Shown: in pieces, positions 25,888 through 36,600 of the stretch
How positions within the stretch are numbered: position 1 is the stretch's first letter
Layout: each line of letters opens with the position of its first letter
NCBI GenBank assembly: GCA_031418215.1
Contig: JANOXC010000124.1
Location: forward strand, 1 to 57,642
Origin: JANOXC01 sp031418215
GTDB taxonomy: Bacteria; Bacteroidota; Bacteroidia; AKYH767-A; OLB10
Length of the DNA: 57,642 nucleotides
Direction: 5' to 3'
Translations under genes and position numbers: made by a program
Notes under the pieces: model-generated
Told to the model about the DNA's origin: nothing
Database searches by the model: none
The model's input: the letters and a program-made list of their open reading frames with translations, nothing else

Positions 25888-26748
25888 ATGAAAGGAATTA
25901 TTTTGGCCGGCGGATCAGGAACCCGGTTGCACCCGCTCACACTTGCCATGAGTAAACAGTTAATGCCGGTATATGATAAGCCGATGATCTATTATCCATT
26001 GTCAGTATTGATGATGGCCGGCATCAAAGAAATACTGCTTATCTCTACGCCACATGACCTGCCCTCTTTTAGAAAACTGCTGGGCGATGGAAGTGCATTG
26101 GGGTGTAACTTTCAATTTGCGGAACAACCCAGTCCTGATGGACTGGCACAAGCATTTGTGATTGGAGAAAAATTTATCGGGAAAGATAAAGTAGCACTAA
26201 TTTTGGGAGATAATATTTTTTATGGAACGGGCCTGCAACAGTTGCTAAGCATGAATAGCAACCCTGACGGTGGTGTTGTTTTTGCCTACCACGTTTCAGA
26301 TCCTGAACGTTACGGAGTAGTGGAGTTTGATGCCGGTAAGAATGCCATTAGTATTGAAGAAAAACCGACTCATCCAAAATCAAATTTTGCTGTTCCCGGG
26401 CTGTATTTTTATGATAATGAGGTTGTTAGCATAGCTAAATCCTTAAAACCCAGCCCAAGGGGAGAATATGAAATAACAGATATTAATAAAGAGTACCTCA
26501 AAAAGGGCAAATTAAAGGTGGGCATACTTGACAAGGGAACTGCCTGGTTGGATACCGGAACCATTGCCTCCCTTATGCAGGCAAGTCAGTTTGTACAGGT
26601 AATAGAAGAGCGACAAGGCTTAAAAATCGGATGCATTGAAGAGGTTGCTTATCGTATGGGATATATATCTAAAGAACAGCTCCATAAGATTGCCAACCCA
26701 TTAGTAAAAAGTGGATATGGAAAATATTTATTACATTTGATAGACTAA
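25888..26748 (+). CDS. rfbA: Glucose-1-phosphate thymidylyltransferase
   Basis: A 286-residue enzyme that makes dTDP-glucose from glucose-1-phosphate and dTTP, the first step to dTDP-L-rhamnose and related sugars. It has the nucleotide-binding signature LAGGSGTRLHPLT (residues 6-18), the following SKQLMPVYDKPMIYYPLS, the metal region LGDNIFYG, the sugar-binding EKP and GTAWLDTG segments, and a full C-terminal helical region. The other rhamnose genes (rfbB, rfbC, rfbD) are not next to it; the neighbour downstream is a different SDR. The preceding gene is the exporter, 32 bases upstream. Confidence 0.95.
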   Translation: MKGIILAGGSGTRLHPLTLAMSKQLMPVYDKPMIYYPLSVLMMAGIKEILLISTPHDLPSFRKLLGDGSALGCNFQFAEQPSPDGLAQAFVIGEKFIGKDKVALILGDNIFYGTGLQQLLSMNSNPDGGVVFAYHVSDPERYGVVEFDAGKNAISIEEKPTHPKSNFAVPGLYFYDNEVVSIAKSLKPSPRGEYEITDINKEYLKKGKLKVGILDKGTAWLDTGTIASLMQASQFVQVIEERQGLKIGCIEEVAYRMGYISKEQLHKIANPLVKSGYGKYLLHLID

Positions 26749-26795
26749 ACAGTTCCCCTTACTGAATAGCACAACTTCCAAAACATTAAATAACT

Positions 26796-27752
26796 ATGGG
26801 CAAACGCATACTCATAACCGGAGGTGCCGGCTTTATTGGCAGCAGTCTGGCTCAAAAGCTTGCTGAAAATCCTGCCAACTATATTGTCATAGTTGATAAT
26901 CTATTGACCGGCTCGGAGAGCAAATTACCTGTTTCCGTTCACCCAAATGTGAAGTTCATTCGTGCAGATGTAAATGATTTCCAGGAAATCTCCAGTATTT
27001 TTCACGCATTCTCCTTCGACTTTGTATTTCACTATGCCGCACTGGTAGGAGTAAAACGCACCCTGGCAAACCCGGTTAAAGTGTTGAATGATCTCAATGG
27101 GATCCGGAACATACTTAATCTTTGTAAAAATTCAGGCGTTAAAAGAATTTATTTCTCCAGTAGTTCAGAAGTTTATGGTGAACCAGTTGAGTACCCTCAA
27201 AATGAACATACCACACCACTAAATTCGAGGCTGCCTTATGCTATTGTAAAAAATGTTGGGGAGGCTTCTCTCCGTGCTTTTATGCAAGAGTTTGGTGTAG
27301 AGTTTACGATATTTCGTTTCTTCAACACCTTCGGGCCCGCTCAGAGTAATGATTTTGTGATGTCTAAATTTTTGACAGCTGCAATCAACAACCTTGATAT
27401 TACAATTTATGGTGATGGAAGCCAAACACGTACTTTCTGTTATATTGATGATAATATTGAAGCATGTGTAAATGCTTTTTATCAAAACAAGATGGTTAAT
27501 GATGTTGCAAATATTGGCAGTGATATGGAGATATCAATTCTGGATTTGACAAATAAAATTATTCAACTTACCGGTTCAAAATCAAAGATTGTTTTCCTTC
27601 CTGCCTTGAAGGAAGGTGATATGACACGCAGATGTCCTGATATTGCTAAAATGAAAATCCTGCTTGGCAGGAAAATGACTGGTCTTGATGATGGTATACG
27701 AAAATTGCTTGAAGCGAAAAATTTTGTTCCTCCTTTCAAAATAAATGCATGA
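26796..27752 (+). CDS. NAD-dependent nucleotide-sugar epimerase/dehydratase (extended SDR)
   Basis: A 318-residue extended short-chain dehydrogenase/reductase. The NAD-binding motif is GGAGFIGSS (residues 8-16) and the catalytic pair is in Y-A-I-V-K, preceded by the serine-rich FSSSSEVYGE; the sugar-nucleotide end of the site is suggested by FNTFGPAQ and DGSQTRTFCYIDD. Its closest feel is UDP-glucose 4-epimerase or UDP-glucuronate decarboxylase, but substrate cannot be assigned. It resembles the SDR at 56597 in layout. It lies between rfbA and the prenyl synthase and overlaps the latter by eight bases, so the three are one transcription unit. Confidence 0.85.
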   Translation: MGKRILITGGAGFIGSSLAQKLAENPANYIVIVDNLLTGSESKLPVSVHPNVKFIRADVNDFQEISSIFHAFSFDFVFHYAALVGVKRTLANPVKVLNDLNGIRNILNLCKNSGVKRIYFSSSSEVYGEPVEYPQNEHTTPLNSRLPYAIVKNVGEASLRAFMQEFGVEFTIFRFFNTFGPAQSNDFVMSKFLTAAINNLDITIYGDGSQTRTFCYIDDNIEACVNAFYQNKMVNDVANIGSDMEISILDLTNKIIQLTGSKSKIVFLPALKEGDMTRRCPDIAKMKILLGRKMTGLDDGIRKLLEAKNFVPPFKINA

Positions 27753-28719
27753 GATAAAGCAACTCCGTCAGTTAGTTGAAGAACAACTGCGGAATATTGA
27801 TTTTCCTGTTCATCCGGCATCCTTATACGATCCAATAAAATATATGCTCGACATTGGCGGCAAGCGCATGCGGCCTTTACTCTTGCTAATGGGATGTGAT
27901 GCTTTAAACGGTGATATATATAAAGCAATTTATCCTGCTGTCGGGTTGGAAGTTTTTCACAATTTCACCCTACTCCATGATGATTTAATGGACAACGCAC
28001 CATTGCGCAGGACAAAGCAAACAGTGCATACCAAATGGAATCCCAATATTGCCATCTTATCCGGTGATGCCATGTTTGTAAAAGCTTGTCAATTGGTGAT
28101 GCAAACAGATGATATTCATATCCGTCCATTATTGGAAATATTTAATAAAACTGCATTGGAAGTTTGCGAAGGGCAACAGTATGATATGGATTTTGAAACA
28201 TCAACAAATGTTTCTTTACACGATTACCTGCAGATGATAGAGCGAAAGACAGCAGTGCTATTAGGTTGCTCCTTGAAGATGGGTGCTATTATTGCCAATG
28301 CCTCGGACGAAGATGCCGAACATCTTTATGAAACAGGTCGTAACCTTGGCATGGCATTTCAGATTCAGGACGACTTGCTTGATCTTTATGGAAGTGAAGA
28401 CCAGTTTGGCAAAATGCCGGGAGGTGATATTGTTGCCAATAAAAAAACTTTTCTCATGTTGAAAGCTATGGAATTGGCCAATGAAAAGCAACAATCCACT
28501 CTTTTAAATATATTTAGTGATAAAAGTATCAATGATACGGAGCGTGTACAAAATGTAAAGGCTGTTTTTGATTCACTCAACATCAAGACGCATGCAGAAG
28601 AAGCAATTGATCATTTTTATTCTATAGCAATGAATGAATGGAGTAAATTGGATGTTGATGAAAAGAACAAGCAGCCATTGACCAATCTTGCACATAGTTT
28701 AAGGATGCGCGTGGCTTGA
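27745..28719 (+). CDS. Polyprenyl (trans-isoprenyl) diphosphate synthase
   Basis: A 324-residue enzyme that condenses isopentenyl diphosphate with allylic diphosphates. The family landmarks are present: GGKRMRP (about residues 38-44), the first aspartate-rich motif D79-D-L-M-D83 followed by RR, and the second, D209-D-L-L-D213. The class (C15, C20 or longer) depends on residues upstream of the first motif; the visible VFHNFTLLHDD is like that of farnesyl/geranylgeranyl or medium-chain synthases. It could supply quinone side chains or carotenoids. Its start codon lies inside the end of the preceding SDR gene, indicating coupled translation. Confidence 0.92.
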   Translation: MHEIKQLRQLVEEQLRNIDFPVHPASLYDPIKYMLDIGGKRMRPLLLLMGCDALNGDIYKAIYPAVGLEVFHNFTLLHDDLMDNAPLRRTKQTVHTKWNPNIAILSGDAMFVKACQLVMQTDDIHIRPLLEIFNKTALEVCEGQQYDMDFETSTNVSLHDYLQMIERKTAVLLGCSLKMGAIIANASDEDAEHLYETGRNLGMAFQIQDDLLDLYGSEDQFGKMPGGDIVANKKTFLMLKAMELANEKQQSTLLNIFSDKSINDTERVQNVKAVFDSLNIKTHAEEAIDHFYSIAMNEWSKLDVDEKNKQPLTNLAHSLRMRVA

Positions 28720-28772
28720 TTTAGAGGATAAACATTAAAACCACATAAACCCTATGTTATTGACAGCTTGGC

Positions 28773-29549
28773 TCAAGCCATGACTTCTAGCCCAATTGGG
28801 CAATGGTCGCTGCCTAATACATCCATATGAATAGTAGGATTAGAAACAATACTTTGCATTTCTTTTGTGATCATGTAGTAATCAATTCGCCAGCCAACAT
28901 TCCTGTCGCGGGCACGGGTAATCTGGTCCCAATAGGTGTATTGTGCAGGTTCTTTATTGTACTCACGGAAAACATCCAAATAATCCATTCCGATAATCTT
29001 GTCGATCCACTCTCTTTCAATAGACAGAAAGCCTGATGTTTTTACATTTTCTTTAGGGCGGGCCAGATCGATTTCTTTATGTGCTGTATTATAATCACCG
29101 CAAATAACAATGTTTTTTTTCTTTTTACGAAGTTCCTGCGCATGCTTAAAAAGCAAATCGTAAAAATCAAGTTTATACTTTACTCGTTCCGGTCCTCGGC
29201 CTCCATTGGGAAAATAAACATTAAATAAAATAAAATTATCAAATTCCATTTCCAGAACACGTCCTTCATGATCGAATGCAGGATCGTTCAATCCTGTGCT
29301 AACGCGTATCGGTTCTTTGCGCGTATAAATGGCGACACCGGAATAGCCTTTTTTCTCTGCTGAGAAAAAATAACTTTTGTAATCTTTGAAATTAATGATT
29401 TCATCTCCTAATTGATCAGGCTGTGCTTTGGTTTCTTGCAAGCAAAGTATATCCGGATTTTCTTTATCAAACCATTCAGGTAATCCTTTTTTCCATGAAG
29501 CACGTATCCCATTAATATTCCAGCAGCGTATTTTTAATTTATCAGCCAT
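28773..29549 (-). CDS. xth: Exodeoxyribonuclease III
   Basis: A 258-residue Mg-dependent AP endonuclease/3'-5' exonuclease of base-excision repair. The first metal site is in IRCWNINGIRA (N12 region), the metal-binding glutamate in LCLQETKAQ, the catalytic stretch in CGDYNTAH, and the C-terminal Asp-His pair in LGSDHCPIGLE. Size and motifs are standard. It follows the histidine kinase gene on the same strand by 64 bases. Confidence 0.95.
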   Translation of the reverse strand: MADKLKIRCWNINGIRASWKKGLPEWFDKENPDILCLQETKAQPDQLGDEIINFKDYKSYFFSAEKKGYSGVAIYTRKEPIRVSTGLNDPAFDHEGRVLEMEFDNFILFNVYFPNGGRGPERVKYKLDFYDLLFKHAQELRKKKKNIVICGDYNTAHKEIDLARPKENVKTSGFLSIEREWIDKIIGMDYLDVFREYNKEPAQYTYWDQITRARDRNVGWRIDYYMITKEMQSIVSNPTIHMDVLGSDHCPIGLEVMA

Positions 29550-29613
29550 TATGATTTTTTTATTGATGAATTAAATTAATACTTTCAGAAAAAGTTTTTT
29601 GGATAATTGAATT

Positions 29614-30585
29614 TCAAGTATTTGCCATTGGAAAATGCATCTCAAATACAGAACCATTAGGTACATTACTTTTGATAGTGATTTTTCCTTTGTGAAGGTC
29701 TACTACATGTTTTACAATATATAAGCCCAGTCCTGTTCCCTTTGTCTTACGTGTGTCTTCATTGCCAATGCGATAAAACTTTTCAAAAATTTTAGATCTT
29801 TCATTTTTCATTATTCCAATCCCCTGATCACTCACAGTTAACAAAGCATCCTGATTACTGCGTGTTAGTCTGATTTCTATCACACTACCATTTGGAGAGT
29901 ATTTTTCTGCGTTTTCAATAAGATTAACAATAAGTGAAGCAAATGCAATGGGGTCGCCTTTCAAATAAATAGAAGGAGCGATGTGATGTATGATGTTATG
30001 TTTAGGATCTCGCCTGTCAACATGATCACTCACCACACGATGTACAAGATCTGAAAGATTGAGTAGTTCATTCTCTTGTTCGTAATTTTTGTCTTCAAAG
30101 CTTGTTGCCATCAGTGATTTTTCTACAAGCGTCTCAATTCTTTCTGTCTCCATGATCGCTTTTCTCAGAATGTCTTCTTGCTGATTATGCTCCAACTGAC
30201 GTTTTTGAATGGTTTGCAGGTTAAGCTTGACAGCAGCCAGTGGTGATTTGAATTCATGGGTAATGGAAAGGAGGAAATTTCGCTGTTGCCTGTTTAGTTC
30301 TTCTTCCCTTTTGAAAGCATGTTTGGTAATATATATTCCTATTAAAAGTAAAATCAGGAAAACAGTTCCTTCCCCTAAAACCATTTGCCGGCTTTTGTGA
30401 AGGTCTTTTTCAAGATGGGCGTTTTCTTTCTCCAAAATAATAGCATCGTGATGCTTGTTTTCAAGCAGTTCAATTTTATTTTGGTAAACATCATCATTCA
30501 ATTCAATTAATAGATATGCCCACCAGCTGAATTGGAGTAATACATATAAAACCAAGATATAAAATAAAATTAAGGGACGCTTCAT
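29614..30585 (-). CDS. Sensor histidine kinase
   Basis: A 323-residue membrane kinase. Two membrane helices (about residues 5-26 and 68-86) enclose a short periplasmic loop with a coiled-coil look, so it has no large sensor domain. The phosphorylated histidine is H110 in SITHEFKSP; the ATP-binding domain shows the N box NLIENAEKYSP, the G1 box DQGIGI and the G2 box GTGLGLYIVKH. The ATG at 30585 is preferred over a TTG nine bases earlier. No response regulator is adjacent; the nearest is the single-domain one at 40172. It has its own TAnnTTTG box. The gene lies downstream of the giant PKD protein. Confidence 0.93.
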   Translation of the reverse strand: MKRPLILFYILVLYVLLQFSWWAYLLIELNDDVYQNKIELLENKHHDAIILEKENAHLEKDLHKSRQMVLGEGTVFLILLLIGIYITKHAFKREEELNRQQRNFLLSITHEFKSPLAAVKLNLQTIQKRQLEHNQQEDILRKAIMETERIETLVEKSLMATSFEDKNYEQENELLNLSDLVHRVVSDHVDRRDPKHNIIHHIAPSIYLKGDPIAFASLIVNLIENAEKYSPNGSVIEIRLTRSNQDALLTVSDQGIGIMKNERSKIFEKFYRIGNEDTRKTKGTGLGLYIVKHVVDLHKGKITIKSNVPNGSVFEMHFPMANT

Positions 30586-30622
30586 AGGTATCAATGAGAA
30601 AAGGAAATGATTATCCTTTTAA

Positions 30623-30630
30623 CAAAAATA
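30623..30630 (-). promoter_or_regulatory. TAnnTTTG promoter box for the histidine kinase gene
   Basis: The minus strand reads TATTTTTG, 37 bases before the ATG at 30585 and downstream of the PKD gene stop, so the kinase can be expressed separately. Confidence 0.4.
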
Positions 30631-30686
30631 CAATAAAAAATGAAAGCCAATTCTTTGAATGGAAGCCGGTATAGGAATCAATAAAA

Positions 30687-33600
30687 CTACTCGTTTAATT
30701 CCGTTTCTGTAGTATTACCATCAACCTCCCAGTAATCTTCCCAAACACCAAAGTCATTTAATTTTTGGATGTTGTAATGATCAACTCCGTTGTTCCAAAA
30801 ATCATATTTAGTCCAATAAAGCTTTGTCTTATAGTTCCTCCATTCGCCTTGTAACAATATTGATGAACCTTCGGTTCCTACTGGTCCGGCTAAGTTGCAG
30901 TCATTAATGACAACGATTTTGTAGTAATAATTCCGGTCATCAATCTTTACATTATTATCCATGTAACTTGTGGCAGCTGGAGGTAATATTGATAGTGGAG
31001 TAAAAGTGATGTTATCGAGCGATCGCCATACCTGATAATTCTGCACACGGTTGGGTAATAATACAGGAGGAAGCCACTCGGTTAATATTTGTAAATTGTT
31101 GATTACTGAAGACCGCACAACATCAACGTGTTGACCGTCCAATATATTTTGCGGAGCAGCAACAGAGGTGTCACTCAGTGAAGTATAGGAATTGCCACAA
31201 AGATCATTGGCTGTAATACGGTAAGCGTAATCATAAGGGCAGTTTAATGTAGTATCGAGATAATTTAAAGTAGCTGAAGGAACATTGGCTACAATTTGGG
31301 TAGAGCCATTGGCAACTTCTGTGCGCGTGATATCATAACTGCTTATACTACAACCTATGTAAGGCGTCCAACTAACATTAATATTATAACCGGATTGTAA
31401 TGCTGTCACATTTATCGAGGTATGAGATGGTGAACTAGCGATAGGCAATACGTAACCGCAACGGTCTGCCGTCACAATTTTATAAGTATAAGTGTTATTT
31501 CTTGTGTCCAAACCCGAATCATGGTATACGCTGGTAGCAGCAACTGCAAATGATTTTGGATTATTGTCAGTGTAAACAATGGTATACAATGCCGTCAATG
31601 GATCGTATCTATAAACTATATATGCTCCAAGATCAGTTGCTGTATTGTTTTCCCATAAAACATCAACGTCTGTATCATTTACAACACTTACCGACAATAA
31701 TGTGCTAGCAGTTGGAGGAAGTGTATCGTAGATTTCTATAAATGCCGGCAGATTAAGGGAATCAGCGCAGCCATTATTGTTGGTAACCAATAGTATGACG
31801 TCGTAAAATCCAGGTCCGGGATATATAATAACGGGGTTATTAGCTATGGAATTTGTAAAAGTAAAATTCCAAAGATAAGTTGGAGTTAAAAGATTGGAAG
31901 AATTATCTGAAAAGGTTATTGGTGTTCCGAAGCAAGTAGCGGTATCACTCGAAGAAAATGAAGCCGTTGGTGATTGTTTTACGTTAATTACACTTTGTAT
32001 GAGTAATGTATCGATGCAACCATAGGTATTGGTTGCAATCAACAAGGGTTGATAACTGCCTCCAATTAAATAGGTGTGAGAAGGTTGAAATAAATTTGAG
32101 GAAGTTGCATCACCAAAATCCCAAGTGTATGAATTTGCAAACTGACTGTTGTTGATGAAGGAAACTAAGAGCGGAGAACAGCCAATGGTATCGTTGGTTG
32201 AAGCTGATGCAATAGGGGATGGATTTACCGTTATTATATTAGAAACCGAATCCTTGCATCCGAATGTATTTACTACGGTTAAAGTGACATTAAAAGTGCC
32301 GGAATCCGTATACATTATTCCACCGGGAATACTATTGCCGGATATACCGTTACCATAATCCCAGTTGTAAACCGGGTTTTCAAGGTTAGTTGAATTATTG
32401 ATAAAAGTTATAGAGTCAGGATTACAAACCACAACCGCTGATGGTGTAAAGGAAGGAATAGGCACTGCATGAACTGTGATGGGTGAGCTAAACGTAAATG
32501 TATCAGCGCAACCAAAATTGTTGGAGGCAACTAATACGGGATAATACGTGCCTGGTAAATTATATATATGACCGGGAGCAGTTACATTGCTTGTTGAACC
32601 CGTTTCAAATAACCAGGAATATTGTATAGCTCCAGTGGTGCTGTTGCTGAACATTACATTATAAGGTTGACAGCCTTCCACATCAATGGTGCTTGCAATT
32701 GCAATTGGCGTTGGATTTATTACAATTGGATGATTTATGGTATCTGCGCATCCATTGGAATTGCTAACGATCAAACTTATCGTGTAATTATTGGCAATGT
32801 AATTAGATGAAGGATTTTGCGCGGTGCTATTCTGACTATTTCCAAAATCCCAGCTATATGATGGTGTGGAAAGGGCAGACGATTGGTTGATGAATGCTAT
32901 AGAGGCAGGTTCGCATGCTGTGTCGCTGGAAGTAATAAACTGCGCAATAGGGGTTTGTTTTACATCTATTTTAGGCAAAAGGAATGTATCTCTACATCCT
33001 GCCGTAGTGATGGCAATTAAAGTAGGCTGATAATTCCCTGCCTGTGAATATGTATAGGTTGGATTAGTGGCAGCAGAAGTTACCCCATTACCAAAATCCC
33101 ATAGGTAACTATTAGCACCGGATGATTGATTGGTAAATGAAACAAAATAGTTGTTACATCCGGCAGTATCTGTGGTAGTAGCTTGTGCTGTCGGACTTAG
33201 ATAAATCTGTATTGGAATCGGATATGTATAAATGGAAGTGCATCCCAGTGTATCATGTGTGATTAGCGTAACAACATAACTTCCAGTGTCAGAATAAGTG
33301 TGTGTAGGGTTTGGAATTGAAGAAGTAAATCCATCACCAAAATTCCAGGACCAGGTAATGGCGTTTATAGAGGAGTCTTGGAAAAAAGCCGGTAATGTAT
33401 CGCAACCTACAGCAGAAGAAATGGAGAACGATGAGTAAACACCAGGGACTGCAATGTAGGCTATTTTTTTCGTAGTATCATTGCAACCCATTCCGCTTGT
33501 AGCTATTAGCGTTACATCATAGTACCCCGGAATATTATATATATGCGTCGGATTAATATTGGTGGAAGTGGTTCCGTCTCCAAAATCCCAAATAAAACTT

Positions 33601-36600
33601 ACTGCATCTGTACTTAGGTTGGAGAAACTGATATTTACGGGTGAACAACCTGACGCCGCAGGGGCAAAGAAATCTGCTATTGGAGTACTCGCTGTTATGG
33701 CGGCAGGATATAATACAGAGTCTATGCAACCTCCGGGAAAAGTGGCAATTAGCAAGACATCGTAAATGCCATCGCTATTATATATATGAGTAGGGTTAGC
33801 TGCCAAAGATGTTCCGCCATCACCAAATTGCCAACTCCATGCAGTTGCACCAACTGACTGATTGGTAAATGTTGCTGTTAAGGGTGTGCAACCTGTTGCT
33901 GCATTAACTATTGCACTTGCTGCATAATAGGTGATATTCGGTTTTGTCAATGTAGCAGTACATCCATACTGATCGGTAATGGTGAGTGAAACAGGCCCTG
34001 ACGGTGAGTTAATGAAATTATGAATCGAATTTTTAAGCGTTGATGTATCCCCATCTCCAAAATCCCATAACCATGAAACAGCACCGGGACTTAAATCGGT
34101 ATAAGTAACAGATATTGGCAAACACAAGTCGTTCGTTGTTGAACTGAAATTACATTGAGGCACAATTATCGTAATCAGGTTAGTTTGGGTGTTGGTGTTA
34201 GAGCAACCGTTAATTGTGGCTGTTAGTGTTACAGTGTAATTAGGACTGTAAGCATAATAAGTATGTGGTGGATTAACAAATGTTGATGTTTTTCCATCTC
34301 CAAAGTCCCAAAAATAGGAGGTTGCTCCTGTAGAGTTGTTTTGAAACTGGGTGAATAATGATGTACAACCTAATGTTGGGCCAACAACTGAAAAATTCGC
34401 TTGCGGATTATTAACAATAATTGGACTTAGTAGAAATGTATCCTTACATCCTGAAGTATCCGTCGTCATTAATTTAACACTAAAGCTTCCACCAGTCGCG
34501 TATAGATGCGAAGGATTTTTAACTGTCGAAGAGGTAAAATCTCCAAAATCCCATTTTTGTGAAGTGAATGCAGTTGGGTTTAATAATGTAAATTGATTTT
34601 GTGTTCCAATGCAAACTGACATTGTATCTACCTTCATTGGATTAACGTTGCCAACAATAACAGTGTTGGTGATGATATCCTGGCAACCGGAACCAATAGT
34701 TAAATACAACTTAACAATATAAGATCCCGCAACCAAATAATTATGAAGAGGTGCTGCAAGTGTAGAAGTAGTACCATCACCAAAATCCCACAAATAAGCC
34801 GTTACAGTAATAGCGGAATTGCTGAAACTAATGGAATAGGGTTTGCAGCGTGAAATGTAATTAACAACAACAGGTTTTGCAATGTATGGGATCACTTGTA
34901 CAATATGAAACGGGCTGAAGTTCTGTGAACATCCTCCCGACATAGTGGTGCTCAGTGTAACAGTATAAGTACCCGGAACAGCATATATATGCGATGGATT
35001 ACGTGTTGTACTTCCAGTCCCGTCCCCAAAATTCCAATTCCAGGAATTGCTTCCTTGTGTGGGATCATTAAATACCTGCGCAACACCCTGGCAAACTTTC
35101 ATTGTGTCAGTTGTGTAAGGAATACTGGCAGGATAAATTTTAACATAATTTGGCTTGTATACAGTGTCTTTGCAACCGAAAGTATTGGTAACAATTAAAT
35201 AAACATTGTAATTTCCAACAGCGGAATAGGTATGCGATGGATTTTGTAATGCAGAAAATGTTCCATCACCAAAATTCCATTGATAGGAGGCATTACCTGT
35301 TGTACCACCAAATGTAAAATTTGTTGTCATGCCAGGGCAACCCGTAATAGGTGCGCCTGTAAATAAGGCTGTAGGATCGAGGACACGAATTACATTATTG
35401 ACTGTAGTGCTACTCGAGCATCCATTCGGAGAGTAAGCCGTTAATGTAACATTATAAGGGCCTGCATTTACATAAGTGAAAGTAGGCGTTGTATTGGAAG
35501 ATTGCTGTGGCAACGGACTGGTCGACCACAAATAACTAGAAGACCAGGTGGAAGTATTATTGAATTGTGGAGTAAATGGCGAGCAGCCGGTGTCCTGTGT
35601 AACAGTAAAAGATGGTGTTGGCAAAGGGTCAACCACAACTAAACCTGGAATAGTAACCGATCCATTGCATCCACTTTGTGTGGTAACTGATAAAGTTATG
35701 GTATAGTTTCCTGATGTTGCATAAGTTGTTGAAGGGCTTTGTAAAGTTGAGGTACTGCCATTGCCTAAATTCCAGTTCCAACTCAAAGCATTCGCAACGG
35801 TACAATTGAAGCTGATGTTGAATGGTGCACACCCTCCAGTGTCACTCATTGTAAATGATGGAACCAAAGATGCTCCGATATTTACATAATTAGTTTTTGT
35901 ATTCGTATCAATGCATCCAAATGTATTTGTGCAAATCAGGGACACAGAATACGTTCCTGATGCAGCATAAGTATGTGAAGGATTTTGTTGATTCGAAGTG
36001 CTAAAGTCACCAAAATTCCAACTCCATGTTAGGGCCCCCGGAGCGGAAGCGGTAAAATTAAAGACATCGGTTACATTACATGTAGATTGAATGTTACTTG
36101 TAAAATTAACATTGGGTTTTGGATTGATAGTTATAATGTTTGTTTTTATTTCCAGATCGGAGCAGCCATAAGTACTTACGGCTACTAATTTAACAGTATA
36201 GATGCCTGCATTTGCATAAGTATGACAGGGATTTGCGCTTGTGGAGGTATTGCCATCTCCGAAATCCCAGGTATAAGATGCGGAAAATTGTGAGGTATTG
36301 GTAAAGCAAATGCTATTTGCATCTTCACAGCCTGATACTGTAGATATAGTAAAATCAGCAATTGGATTATTAACTACTGTAATGGTTTTTGTTGTGGTGG
36401 ATTGTTGCCCATTACTGGTATTGGTTGCAATCAAGGTAACAGTATAACTGCCGGGATTAAGGTAAATAGCAGAAGGATTTGCGGTGGATGCGTTGCTACC
36501 ATTCCCAAGGTTCCAGTTGTAACTATTGGCACCTGTTGAAGTATTGGTGAAATTAACAAATAGTGGTGCACATCCTATTTGTACATCTGCAGTAAATGAT

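Noticed and set aside
28766..28785. Inverted repeat TGGCTCAAGCCA at the end of xth as a terminator
   Set aside because: The two-base loop is too tight, the stem has five pairs and no T-run follows on either strand.
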